Shown piece by piece: positions 1 through 6,430 of a stretch of 9,294 bases of DNA (position 1 is the first letter of the stretch; each line of letters opens with the position of its first letter). The stretch is from contig CAYWTB010000132.1 of NCBI GenBank assembly GCA_964461135.1, positions 1 to 9,294 on the forward strand, given 5' to 3'. Under the pieces are notes generated by a model. It worked only from the letters and a program-made list of their open reading frames with translations, did not search any database and was not told the origin of the DNA. Both the position numbers and the translations under genes were made by a program. This DNA comes from RQOF01 sp964461135. GTDB lineage: Bacteria > Calditrichota > Calditrichia > RBG-13-44-9.

Positions 1-162
1 AAAACATTCTACTACAAACGCCAGGAGATTCATAACTTTTTACGACTTCAGGATAGGAGAGTTAAAAGGATAACAAACAGGTTGATTTCAAAACAGATTA
101 TACTTTATATGATATAACAGCTCGTCGCATTACCCGAATTCCGTAATTAACCGTCTACTAAA
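1..162 (+). promoter_or_regulatory. Upstream leader of the trehalose operon, promoter uncertain
   Basis: AT-rich stretch before the first gene with no ORF I can support. A TTGATT at 82-87 followed by TTATAT at 105-110 (17-base spacer) or TATGAT at 108-113 (20-base spacer) could be a sigma-70-like promoter, but neither -10 is close to consensus. The purine-rich AGGAGAG and AAAAGGA stretches at 54-70 are too far upstream to serve the start at 163. No hairpin stood out. The promoter call is weak. Confidence 0.2.
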
Positions 163-843
163 ATGAGCCGACTGAAAATGACAGAAGTTCAGCCTTTTGA
201 GATTAAAGATTGTGCATTAATTGCCGTGGCCACCGGTATACGGTCTCAAAATTTGGCTGAATTGAAAGAACAGTTGAACATGATAACACAGGACAGCATA
301 TATTACCACTTCTGGGGGGGATTATTACGACCGCGTTTTGATGATCCCGGATACCATAACGATTTCGCCTTGTGGGCTTCCGGTTATCTGCATGATAAGA
401 TTCTGGCGGAACGACTGGCGGTGATTGATCCCAAGGATTTTAATACCCTGGAAGACCTCAGGCTTGAACTCATCGATATCATCGAACAGCGTCTGGACGA
501 AGTGGACTATCCCCTCTGGACCAGCCGGGACCGGCAGTTTGAATTTATCCGGTCTCAAATTGTCATCTTTGATACCGGACAGAAAGTTAACCATCCGCAG
601 GATTTCAATGAGCTTATTCCCCATTTGCCTCTGGGAAGCATTTTTTACCATTTTGTTGATGCCAGACGTCGTACCCAGACCGGAATCGATGACTTTCAAA
701 ACTGGATTCAATATTTTGGGGACGATTTTTCCGGTCTGACGGAAAAAATCGCCAAAATAGATCCTTACTTTTCTTCTCTGATTGATTTGCGAAACGAGTT
801 GGCGGAAATATTTCAGATGCATTTCCAGGCAGGTGACAGGTGA
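163..843 (+). CDS. DUF5752-type protein with two internal repeats, trehalose-linked
   Basis: A 226-residue soluble protein without signal peptide or membrane segment, which I place in the DUF5752 family (function unknown) by its pattern and its position before treT. It is built from two repeats of about 100 residues. The first (about 18-110) carries TG, then SIYYHF near 45-50, a Phe/Trp pair, IDP near 88-90 and LRLEL near 99-103. The second (about 131-220) repeats this order with SIFYHF near 159-164, IDP near 200 and LRNEL near 209-213. No catalytic motif is recognisable. Neither the ATG at 163 nor the in-frame ATG at 178 has a clear Shine-Dalgarno, so the start is uncertain. Its TGA overlaps the GTG start of treT (GTGA, 840-843), so the two are probably translationally coupled. 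A role in binding or controlling the trehalose enzyme is inference. Confidence 0.75.
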   Translation: MSRLKMTEVQPFEIKDCALIAVATGIRSQNLAELKEQLNMITQDSIYYHFWGGLLRPRFDDPGYHNDFALWASGYLHDKILAERLAVIDPKDFNTLEDLRLELIDIIEQRLDEVDYPLWTSRDRQFEFIRSQIVIFDTGQKVNHPQDFNELIPHLPLGSIFYHFVDARRRTQTGIDDFQNWIQYFGDDFSGLTEKIAKIDPYFSSLIDLRNELAEIFQMHFQAGDR

Positions 844-2081
844 GTATGATGCTGGAAGAATATACCAAATATGCTGGTCCGGAAGTTACCGAACATCTAA
901 GGCAGCTGGCCGAACCTCTGAAAGGTTTGAAATTGGTACATGTGAATTCTACTAAAATTGGGGGAGGGGTAGCAGAAATTCTTCATAAGATGGTGCCGCT
1001 GATGAAAGAACTGGGAATTCAGACTACCTGGGAAGTTATTCATGGTGATCCTGAATTTTATCAATGTACCAAGGCTTTCCACAATGCGTTGCAGGGAATG
1101 CAGCTGAATCTACCTGATAATCTGCTGAAGGCTTATGAACAGACAAACCGGAATACCGCAGAAGTTCTGGGCAACAGCCTGCGTGAGGCTGACCTGGTAG
1201 TCATTCATGATCCACAACCCTTGCCCCTGGCAAGTTTTCTTCAGGACAGGAAAGGCAAATGGGTGTGGAGATGTCATATTGATATGAGCCGGCCCTTCAG
1301 ACAAGTCTGGAAATATCTGAGAAAATATGTCAATGCATATGATGCCAGTATCTTCTCCCTATCTAATTTCGCCCAGCAACTCAACCATCCCATCTATCTT
1401 ATTGCCCCCAGCATAGATCCGCTGCATGAAAAAAATGTGGAATTGCATAAAAGGGAAATAAACCAGGTTTATCGCGAATTCGGAATTGATCGCAACCGAC
1501 CGATGATTCTGCAGGTTTCCCGTTTTGATCGCTTTAAAGATCCACTGGGAGTTATCCAGGCGTATAAATATGCTAAAAAATTTATACCGGATCTTCAGTT
1601 GGTACTAGCAGGGGGAGGGGCTTCTGATGATCCCGAAGGTGAAATGGTCTTAAATGAAGTCCGCATGGTAGCCATGGATGATGCCGATATAAAGATTTTA
1701 TCACTCCCCGGCGATGCTCACCGGACGATCAATGCACTGCAGAGAGCAGCAACGATTGTTCTGCAGAAATCTATCCGGGAAGGATTCGGGCTTACCGTCA
1801 GTGAAGCTATGTGGAAGATGAAACCGGTGATAGGGGGAGACACCGGCGGTATTCGCATCCAGGTGGTGGATTACCATACCGGATTTTTGGTGAATACCCC
1901 TGAAGGAGCGGCGTTTCGCATCAGATATCTGCTGCATAACCGTGGCCGTTTAGAGGATATGGGCATGAAAGCTAAAGAATTTGTACGGGAAAATTTTCTG
2001 ATAACCCGGCATTTGCGCGAATATCTGACACTGATTTACGCTTTACTTAATAATGAAATGGACAGAATTGAACTGAAATAA
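840..2081 (+). CDS. treT: Trehalose synthase TreT (glycosyltransferase family 4)
   Basis: Retaining GT-B glycosyltransferase that joins NDP-glucose and glucose to form trehalose, reversibly in characterised archaeal and Thermotoga enzymes; cytoplasmic. The 413-residue length matches the family. The N-terminal half carries blocks I recognise from Thermococcus/Pyrococcus TreT: HVNST then GGGVAEILH, FHNALQG, HDPQP, WRCHIDMS and APSIDPL followed by EKNVEL. The C-terminal half has QVSRFDRFKDP, the nucleotide-sugar-binding EX7E pair Glu314 and Glu322 in REGFGLTVSEAMW, and a GG-containing loop after KPVIGG. The start could be GTG 840, or ATG 846 or 849; AGGTGA at 831-836 lies 9 bases before ATG 846. 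It overlaps the upstream DUF5752 gene and is followed by otsB after 39 bases. The donor nucleotide cannot be read from sequence, and trehalose phosphorylase-like GT4 enzymes are the nearest alternative. Confidence 0.93.
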   Translation: MSMMLEEYTKYAGPEVTEHLRQLAEPLKGLKLVHVNSTKIGGGVAEILHKMVPLMKELGIQTTWEVIHGDPEFYQCTKAFHNALQGMQLNLPDNLLKAYEQTNRNTAEVLGNSLREADLVVIHDPQPLPLASFLQDRKGKWVWRCHIDMSRPFRQVWKYLRKYVNAYDASIFSLSNFAQQLNHPIYLIAPSIDPLHEKNVELHKREINQVYREFGIDRNRPMILQVSRFDRFKDPLGVIQAYKYAKKFIPDLQLVLAGGGASDDPEGEMVLNEVRMVAMDDADIKILSLPGDAHRTINALQRAATIVLQKSIREGFGLTVSEAMWKMKPVIGGDTGGIRIQVVDYHTGFLVNTPEGAAFRIRYLLHNRGRLEDMGMKAKEFVRENFLITRHLREYLTLIYALLNNEMDRIELK

Positions 2082-2096
2082 AAGGATTTAACCATT
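2081..2096 (+). promoter_or_regulatory. Shine-Dalgarno that may serve an upstream AUU start of otsB
   Basis: AAAGGA at 2081-2086 lies 34 bases before the ATG used for otsB but exactly 7 bases before an in-frame ATT at 2094. No stop intervenes between ATT 2094 and ATG 2121. The ATG at 2121 has only A-rich sequence before it. Either otsB starts at a rare AUU codon, or it starts at ATG 2121 with a weak site and relies on coupling to treT. Confidence 0.25.
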
Positions 2097-2120
2097 TTTC
2101 ATCAAACTGAAAATGAAAAA

Positions 2121-2903
2121 ATGAAAATTCTGAATCAAAAAGTAAATCTGGAGAAATTCTTTGATCAACTTGCTGATGAAGATCAGAAAGTGCTTTTTCT
2201 GGATTATGATGGTACACTAGCTCCCTTTCAGGAAAATCCTGATAACGCTTTACCTTACCCCGGTATTCGGGAAATTTTGCAGAAACTACTTACCTGTGCA
2301 TCCACCCGTCTGGTGATTGTAACCGGCAGATACACCAGAGATATTATTCCACTGCTGGGTATGGATGATATTCCGGAGATCTGGGGCTCCCATGGTATAG
2401 AACGTCTGAAGACCGATGGCACCTATGAGGTGTCGGATATTGATGAAGATTCCCGCCGGGGACTTCAAAAAGCCGAAGAATGTATAACGGATATCAATCT
2501 GAAGAATCGGCTGGAACGCAAACCCGGTTGTCTGGCGTTTCACTGGCGGGGTATGGATGAGAACAAAGTTAAAGATGTCAGAAAAAAAGTGGAAGAATCC
2601 TGGAAAACTATAGCCGGAAATCATCAGTTGCTGCTAAAGCAGTTTGATGGAGGGCTGGAACTCAGGTCGCCGGGGAAAAATAAAGGAAGTGCCGTAACGG
2701 AAGTACTTGCCGAGATCCCGGGAGCTCAAAAAGTAGCATACCTGGGAGATGATTTCACCGACGAGGATGCGTTTGCACGTCTCAAGGGCAGAGGATTATC
2801 GGTTCTTGTAAGAAAAAAATGGAGGGATACTCAGGCAGATGTATGGATTAAACCACCGGATGAACTGGTGGATTTCCTCAACAGATGGATTGAGGTCTGT
2901 TAA
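2121..2903 (+). CDS. otsB: Trehalose-6-phosphate phosphatase OtsB
   Basis: HAD-superfamily phosphatase that removes phosphate from trehalose 6-phosphate to release trehalose, the second step of the OtsA/OtsB route; cytoplasmic and Mg-dependent in the family. HAD motif I is FLDYDGTLAPF with nucleophile Asp28 and acid/base Asp30. Motif II is VIVTGR. The motif III lysine is probably in SPGKNKGSA, and motif IV is GDDFTDED with Asp210, Asp211 and Asp214. GSHGIE and the substrate-cap region between motifs II and III also fit the trehalose phosphatase branch. At 260 residues it is the normal bacterial length. It sits between treT and otsA, 20 bases before the latter. The N-terminus could extend 9 codons to an ATT at 2094. 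I see no missing catalytic residue. Confidence 0.95.
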   Translation: MKILNQKVNLEKFFDQLADEDQKVLFLDYDGTLAPFQENPDNALPYPGIREILQKLLTCASTRLVIVTGRYTRDIIPLLGMDDIPEIWGSHGIERLKTDGTYEVSDIDEDSRRGLQKAEECITDINLKNRLERKPGCLAFHWRGMDENKVKDVRKKVEESWKTIAGNHQLLLKQFDGGLELRSPGKNKGSAVTEVLAEIPGAQKVAYLGDDFTDEDAFARLKGRGLSVLVRKKWRDTQADVWIKPPDELVDFLNRWIEVC

Positions 2904-2923
2904 TTTAATAAGCAGGGAAAACA

Positions 2924-4444
2924 ATGAATAAACATGACATTTCTCAAAATACACTCATTATCGTCTCTAACCGCTTACCTATAGTGCTTAAGCAGAAGGC
3001 AGATAAAAGCTGGAGGGTTGAACCAGGTTCAGGAGGGCTGGTAACGGCCATGGCACCGGTGTTAAAAAACCGGGGAGGAATATGGATCGGTTGGCCAGGA
3101 CATGTTATGAATGATCAGATAGAGATTGACCGATTATTGCGGGAAGAGAGAAAAACGCTGGGCTATCAGCTGAAGGCAGTAAATCTGACCATGGAGGAAA
3201 AACAAAATTACTACCAGGGATTTGCCAATGAAATCCTGTGGCCGCTGTTTCATGATTTTATTGCTCATTGCAATTTTAAGCCGGAATACTGGGAGACTTA
3301 TCAGGAGGTCAATAACAAATTTGCCCGGGTTACCTACGAAAATATCCAGAATGATAGTTTCATCTGGGTACATGATTATCATCTTATCGGTCTGGCGTCC
3401 TCACTGCGCGGTCTGGGAATTTCCAACAAACTGGCTTTCTTCCTGCATATTCCGTTTCCTCCGCCGGACATATTTATCCGGCTTCCCTGGCGGTTTGAAA
3501 TTTTAAATGCGCTGCTGGATTATGATCTGGTTGGTTTTCAGACCATGCGCGACCGGCGGAATTTTCTGCAATGCATCCGCATGTTTATTCAGGACATCCG
3601 GGTATCAGGCAAGGGACAGGTGATTTCCATCCGTACGAATGATCGCGATATAAGAGTGGGCGTTTTCCCTATCAGCATTGATTTTAAGGAATTTACCCAA
3701 CTGGCGGAGACGCCGGAAGTCACCCGGCGCGTACAGGAGATACGCAAAAATTTCTCAGATCGGATAATCATGTTCGGTATTGACCGGATGGATTACAGCA
3801 AGGGTATTCCTGAAAGACTGCGTGCCTTCCGTTATGCTTTGAGTCATTATCCCGAATTGCAGGAAAAAATTACCTTTGTTCAGATTTTGGTACCCAGCCG
3901 GCGTGAAATTACCAGGTATGCGAATTTAAAAATTGAAATTGACCGCCTGGTGGGCGAGATTAACGGTCAGTTCACCCGGCCCGGCTGGATTCCGGTGCAT
4001 TACATGTTCACCAGTCTGAAACGCTCGATGCTGGTGGCATATTACCGGACCTCCGACATCGCTCTTATTACGCCGCTGAAGGATGGTATGAATCTTGTGG
4101 CTAAAGAATATTGCGCTTCCAATATTGAGGCGAACGGTATACTGGTTATGAGTGAATTTGCCGGTGCAGCTGCCCAGTTTCAGGATTATGCCATTCTGGT
4201 TAATCCGCACGACATTGCCGGTATGGCGGCAGCCATCAATCAAGCCTATGAAATGTCTCATAAACATATTCGTGAACCGATGAAAAAGTTGAGACAAATT
4301 GTACGTAAGTATGATATTTTCTGGTGGGTGGATTCATTCCTGCAGGCGGCGATTGAAAAAAATCTGAACAGTTTTCCGGTGATGGAAGATTATATACCCC
4401 AGGCGGAAAATGAATCATTTAAAGGATTGTTGGATGAACTCTGA
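2924..4444 (+). CDS. otsA: Trehalose-6-phosphate synthase OtsA (GT20)
   Basis: Transfers glucose from NDP-glucose to glucose-6-phosphate to give trehalose 6-phosphate, the substrate of the OtsB encoded just upstream. The GT20 signatures appear in order: SNRLPIV with Arg17, GSGGLVTAM, GIWIGWPG, WVHDYHL with Asp151, LHIPFPPPD with His175, DRMDYSKGIPERL with Arg288 and Lys293, and PLKDGMNLVAKEY with Asp387 and Glu395. The spacings (24, 5 and 8 residues) equal those between E. coli OtsA Asp130/His154, Arg262/Lys267 and Asp361/Glu369 as I remember them, so the active site looks complete. At 506 residues it is some 30 longer than E. coli OtsA, mostly as a C-terminal tail. AGGGA precedes ATG 2924 at normal distance. 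The last 11 bases overlap the next gene, implying coupled translation. Confidence 0.96.
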   Translation: MNKHDISQNTLIIVSNRLPIVLKQKADKSWRVEPGSGGLVTAMAPVLKNRGGIWIGWPGHVMNDQIEIDRLLREERKTLGYQLKAVNLTMEEKQNYYQGFANEILWPLFHDFIAHCNFKPEYWETYQEVNNKFARVTYENIQNDSFIWVHDYHLIGLASSLRGLGISNKLAFFLHIPFPPPDIFIRLPWRFEILNALLDYDLVGFQTMRDRRNFLQCIRMFIQDIRVSGKGQVISIRTNDRDIRVGVFPISIDFKEFTQLAETPEVTRRVQEIRKNFSDRIIMFGIDRMDYSKGIPERLRAFRYALSHYPELQEKITFVQILVPSRREITRYANLKIEIDRLVGEINGQFTRPGWIPVHYMFTSLKRSMLVAYYRTSDIALITPLKDGMNLVAKEYCASNIEANGILVMSEFAGAAAQFQDYAILVNPHDIAGMAAAINQAYEMSHKHIREPMKKLRQIVRKYDIFWWVDSFLQAAIEKNLNSFPVMEDYIPQAENESFKGLLDEL

Positions 4445-4688
4445 TTCAAAAAAAGCGCTCCTCCTGTCCCGGGATAAAAGATTAAGAACCCGGGTGAATA
4501 AAGTTTTTTCCGAATTTGCCAGCTCTGCATTTTATCTGAGAGAGGTATCCGATCTTTTACCCCTTTTATCGCGGGAATCTATTGATATTATTCTGTTTGA
4601 TTCTGGTCTGTTAAATAATAGGCAGAATGACCTCTCGGAAATGTATCTAATCCAAAATCAATTATCTTTTCTAAAAATCATGAGATAA
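4434..4688 (+). CDS. Truncated response-regulator receiver-like protein
   Basis: An 84-residue protein resembling the first half of a two-component receiver domain. Strand 1 is KALLLSRD, leaving one acidic residue (Asp14) where receivers have two or three. A helix RLRTRVNKVF follows, then a short strand, a helix, and strand 3 DIILFDSGL with Asp56 at the phosphoacceptor position. After that the sequence becomes polar, ends with FLKIMR that could be strand 4, and stops; helix 4, strand 5 with its lysine, and helix 5 are absent. ATG 4434 is chosen because AAAGGA lies 7 bases upstream; ATG 4410 would add eight residues. It overlaps otsA by 11 bases and ends one base before the next gene, which is also receiver-like. 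No database match was available; it could be a decaying gene or a small regulator. Confidence 0.6.
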   Translation: MNSDSKKALLLSRDKRLRTRVNKVFSEFASSAFYLREVSDLLPLLSRESIDIILFDSGLLNNRQNDLSEMYLIQNQLSFLKIMR

Positions 4689-4689
4689 C

Positions 4690-5049
4690 ATGTCTGCAGC
4701 TAATCTCGTTCTAGTATTGGCTCATAAAGGCCATAGCAGTTTGAGTGATGATTTATTTGAAATGGGATTTACTCCTTTCGTAAGGGACAATATTGAAACC
4801 GCGATTTCCAATCTGAGGCATAAAAAGTTCAGGTTTGTAATTTATGAAAGGAATAATCTGGACGTCGATCCATTGGAATTTATTTTCAACGTGAGGGATG
4901 TGGATGAAAATATTCCTGTTCTCATCCTGAGTGAAGCACCGGATTCCATAGAGGACGATATCCTGATGCATCAGGATAATGTTCATGTGATCCGGGATTA
5001 TTATAAACAATTCAGAAATATGCTTTACGAATTTCTTCCGGCCAGCTGA
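4690..5049 (+). CDS. Degenerate receiver-like protein with Glu at the phosphoacceptor site
   Basis: A 119-residue single-domain protein whose predicted pattern follows a complete receiver fold: strands LVLVLAH, FTPFV, FRFVIYE, PVLILSE and VHVIR with amphipathic helices between and a final helix YYKQFRNMLYEFL. Key receiver residues are altered. The acidic pair after strand 1 is Ala-His, the phosphoacceptor Asp is Glu53, the switch Thr/Ser is kept as Ser81, and the strand 5 Lys is Arg102. The loss of the acidic pocket argues against Mg-dependent phosphorylation, while Glu53 could mimic the phosphorylated state. No output domain is attached. It starts one base after the stop of the preceding receiver-like gene with no clear Shine-Dalgarno, so it probably depends on translation from upstream. 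A regulatory role toward the trehalose enzymes is inferred from position only. Confidence 0.65.
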   Translation: MSAANLVLVLAHKGHSSLSDDLFEMGFTPFVRDNIETAISNLRHKKFRFVIYERNNLDVDPLEFIFNVRDVDENIPVLILSEAPDSIEDDILMHQDNVHVIRDYYKQFRNMLYEFLPAS

Positions 5050-5245
5050 AAGGAAGATAGGACGGAACGGCAATAGAAAGCGGCGGAGTGTCCCGGAACG
5101 ATTGCCGTGGTAGAGGGCGGAGTAAGGATTTACTTGCAACGGCGGGGAAAAATCAATCCGGTTTTATCTCTCATCACTGGAGATATGAATATAAATTCTT
5201 TAATAATACTTTTTTATACATATCGGAAAATGAAAAAGGAGACAT
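5050..5245 (+). other. G-rich intergenic spacer with short direct and inverted repeats
   Basis: No ORF is supported here. The first 110 bases are unusually G-rich and contain two copies of CGGAACG (5063-5069, 5094-5100), two of GGCGGAGT (5082-5089, 5116-5123), and an 8-base inverted repeat ACGGCAAT / ATTGCCGT (5067-5074, 5101-5108) with a 26-base loop. No T run follows the stem, so it is not a convincing rho-independent terminator. From about 5161 the sequence turns AT-rich and could hold a promoter for the PRC-barrel gene, but no clear -35/-10 pair was found. AAAAAGGAG at 5233-5241 is the ribosome binding site of that gene. Confidence 0.3.
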
Positions 5246-5248
5246 ATG

Positions 5249-5998
5249 ATGTTAAGAAGTATAAAAGAACTGAGGGGCTATAAATTAATTGCCCGTGATG
5301 GGAAGGTGGGTGAAGTTCATGAGTTCTATTTTGATGACAGAGCCTGGGTAATGCGCTATGCAGTAGTGGATACCGGCAACTGGCTGGCAGGGCGGCGTGT
5401 TCTAATTTCGCCCCATTCTTTGGAACAACCGGATTGGGAGAAAAAGCAGATTGATGTAAAACTGACCCGAAAACAGATTGAAGGGAGCCCGTCAATTGAT
5501 GCAAAAAAACCGGTATACCGACAGCATGAAATGGAGCTGATGCAATATTATAGCTGGCCCAATTACTGGGAAGTGGTAGGTACACACATTCCGGAAACAG
5601 CATTGCTGATTGCCCGTGCCGAAAAGGATCAGAAAGATAAATACAAGACACATGATAATCCGCATCTCCGGAGTACCCGGGAAGTCAGTGGTTATTATAT
5701 TCAGGCCAGGGACGGAGAGATCGGGCATGTTGACGACTTCATCGCAGAGGATGAAAACTGGATCATCCGGTATGTAGTGGTGGATACAAAGAATTGGTTA
5801 CCCTGGAGTAAAGAAGTTATTCTGTCACCCAGCTGGATTAAGAAAATTGACTGGGCCGATGAAAAAGTTTATCTTGATCTAAAAAGAAACCTTATTGAAA
5901 AAAGTCCGGAATTTGATCCATCCAAACCGGTAAACCGGGAATATGAAGTAAGGTTATACGATTTTTATGGCCGACCTAAATACTGGGAGGAAAAATAA
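5249..5998 (+). CDS. Tandem PRC-barrel domain protein
   Basis: A soluble protein of about 249 residues made of two homologous PRC-barrel units. Unit one (about 3-110) runs LRGYKLIARDGKVGEV, then RYAVVDTGNWL, RRVLISP, and ends KPVYR...YYSWPNYWE. Unit two (about 142-249) runs VSGYYIQARDGEIGHV, RYVVVDTKNWL, KEVILSP, and ends KPVNR...FYGRPKYWE. The (A)RDG-x-(I/V)G-x-V and VVDT motifs are typical of PRC-barrels, known from the photosynthetic reaction centre H subunit and RimM, which bind proteins or RNA rather than catalyse. The tail after each barrel is duplicated too. A hydrophilic linker of some 30 residues joins the units. AAGGAG is 7 bases from ATG 5249 and only 4 from ATG 5246, so I prefer 5249. 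Spacers on both sides suggest its own transcript. Similar proteins occur in stress-response gene sets; the specific role is unknown. Confidence 0.85.
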   Translation: MLRSIKELRGYKLIARDGKVGEVHEFYFDDRAWVMRYAVVDTGNWLAGRRVLISPHSLEQPDWEKKQIDVKLTRKQIEGSPSIDAKKPVYRQHEMELMQYYSWPNYWEVVGTHIPETALLIARAEKDQKDKYKTHDNPHLRSTREVSGYYIQARDGEIGHVDDFIAEDENWIIRYVVVDTKNWLPWSKEVILSPSWIKKIDWADEKVYLDLKRNLIEKSPEFDPSKPVNREYEVRLYDFYGRPKYWEEK

Positions 5999-6015
5999 AA
6001 ATTTACGTTCTTTCT

Positions 6016-6057
6016 ATTACCCGCCGCGGCGATATGGAATAACGGGTTATTTTATTA
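6016..6057 (+). terminator. Possible weak terminator after the PRC-barrel gene
   Basis: ATTACCCG at 6016-6023 can pair with CGGGTTAT at 6043-6050 (eight positions, one mismatch) around a 19-base loop that contains GCCGCGGC. It is followed by a T-rich run (TTTATTATT). The stem is short and the loop long, so the call is tentative. Confidence 0.3.
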
Positions 6058-6081
6058 TTCAGAGCCAGAATGGAGGGACAA

Positions 6082-6405
6082 ATGTATTATATTTATTGGT
6101 AGGATGGAAATAAAATAGAAATGACTCTAAACGGTAGTCTGACCCAGTCTGACATGGAACAGATCATCTATCAGCTGGAATCAGCCAGAAAATGGATTTT
6201 CCCTTCAAGATTGCCCGTTTGATACTTGCAGCAGATGTATTTTCTGTCTGAAAGAGAGGTTTTTGAGATAAAAAATGACTCGGCATTATCAGGATTCAGA
6301 TGTGATGAAAGATCTGACAAACGGCACGGGTGTAGAATATGTGTTCCAATTATATCCGGTAACGGTATAAAACAGGACCTGAACAAAATTAACACACAAA
6401 ATTAA
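6082..6405 (+). pseudogene. Remnant of a small gene with two in-frame stops
   Basis: The region between the PRC-barrel gene and the protease gene has no intact ORF of note. One frame is suggestive: GGAGG at 6072-6076 precedes ATG 6082, the frame reads MYYIYW, meets TAG at 6100-6102, continues for 39 codons, meets TGA at 6220-6222, then stays open for 60 codons to TAA 6403-6405. The middle part includes SDMEQIIYQLESARK, which reads like an amphipathic helix, and the last part contains a Cys-x-x-Cys near CRIC. The TAG follows Trp and could derive from a CAG by one transition. I recognise no family. Alternatives are chance open frames in noncoding DNA, translation of only the second segment from ATG 6121, or stop-codon recoding, for which I see no supporting structure. 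Confidence 0.35.
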
Positions 6406-6430
6406 CATTATGAAGGGGAGGAAATAAGAC

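Noticed and set aside
4410..4433. ATG 4410 as start of the first receiver-like gene
   Set aside because: ATG 4434 has AAAGGA at ideal spacing and begins just before the KALLLS strand. The eight extra residues add nothing receiver-like.
5050..5245. CRISPR-like or tandem repeat array
   Set aside because: The repeats are only 7-8 bases, irregularly spaced and two copies each, so there is no array.
5214..5728. Reverse-strand open frames of 78-145 codons over the PRC-barrel gene
   Set aside because: They lie opposite a strongly supported coding region, lack ribosome binding sites, and their composition is that of antisense shadow translation.
6171..6395. 74-codon reverse-strand open frame in the spacer before the protease gene
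   Set aside because: It starts at GTG with no clear ribosome binding site, has no recognisable motif, and runs against every other gene in the window. The forward frame 6082-6405 explains the region better.
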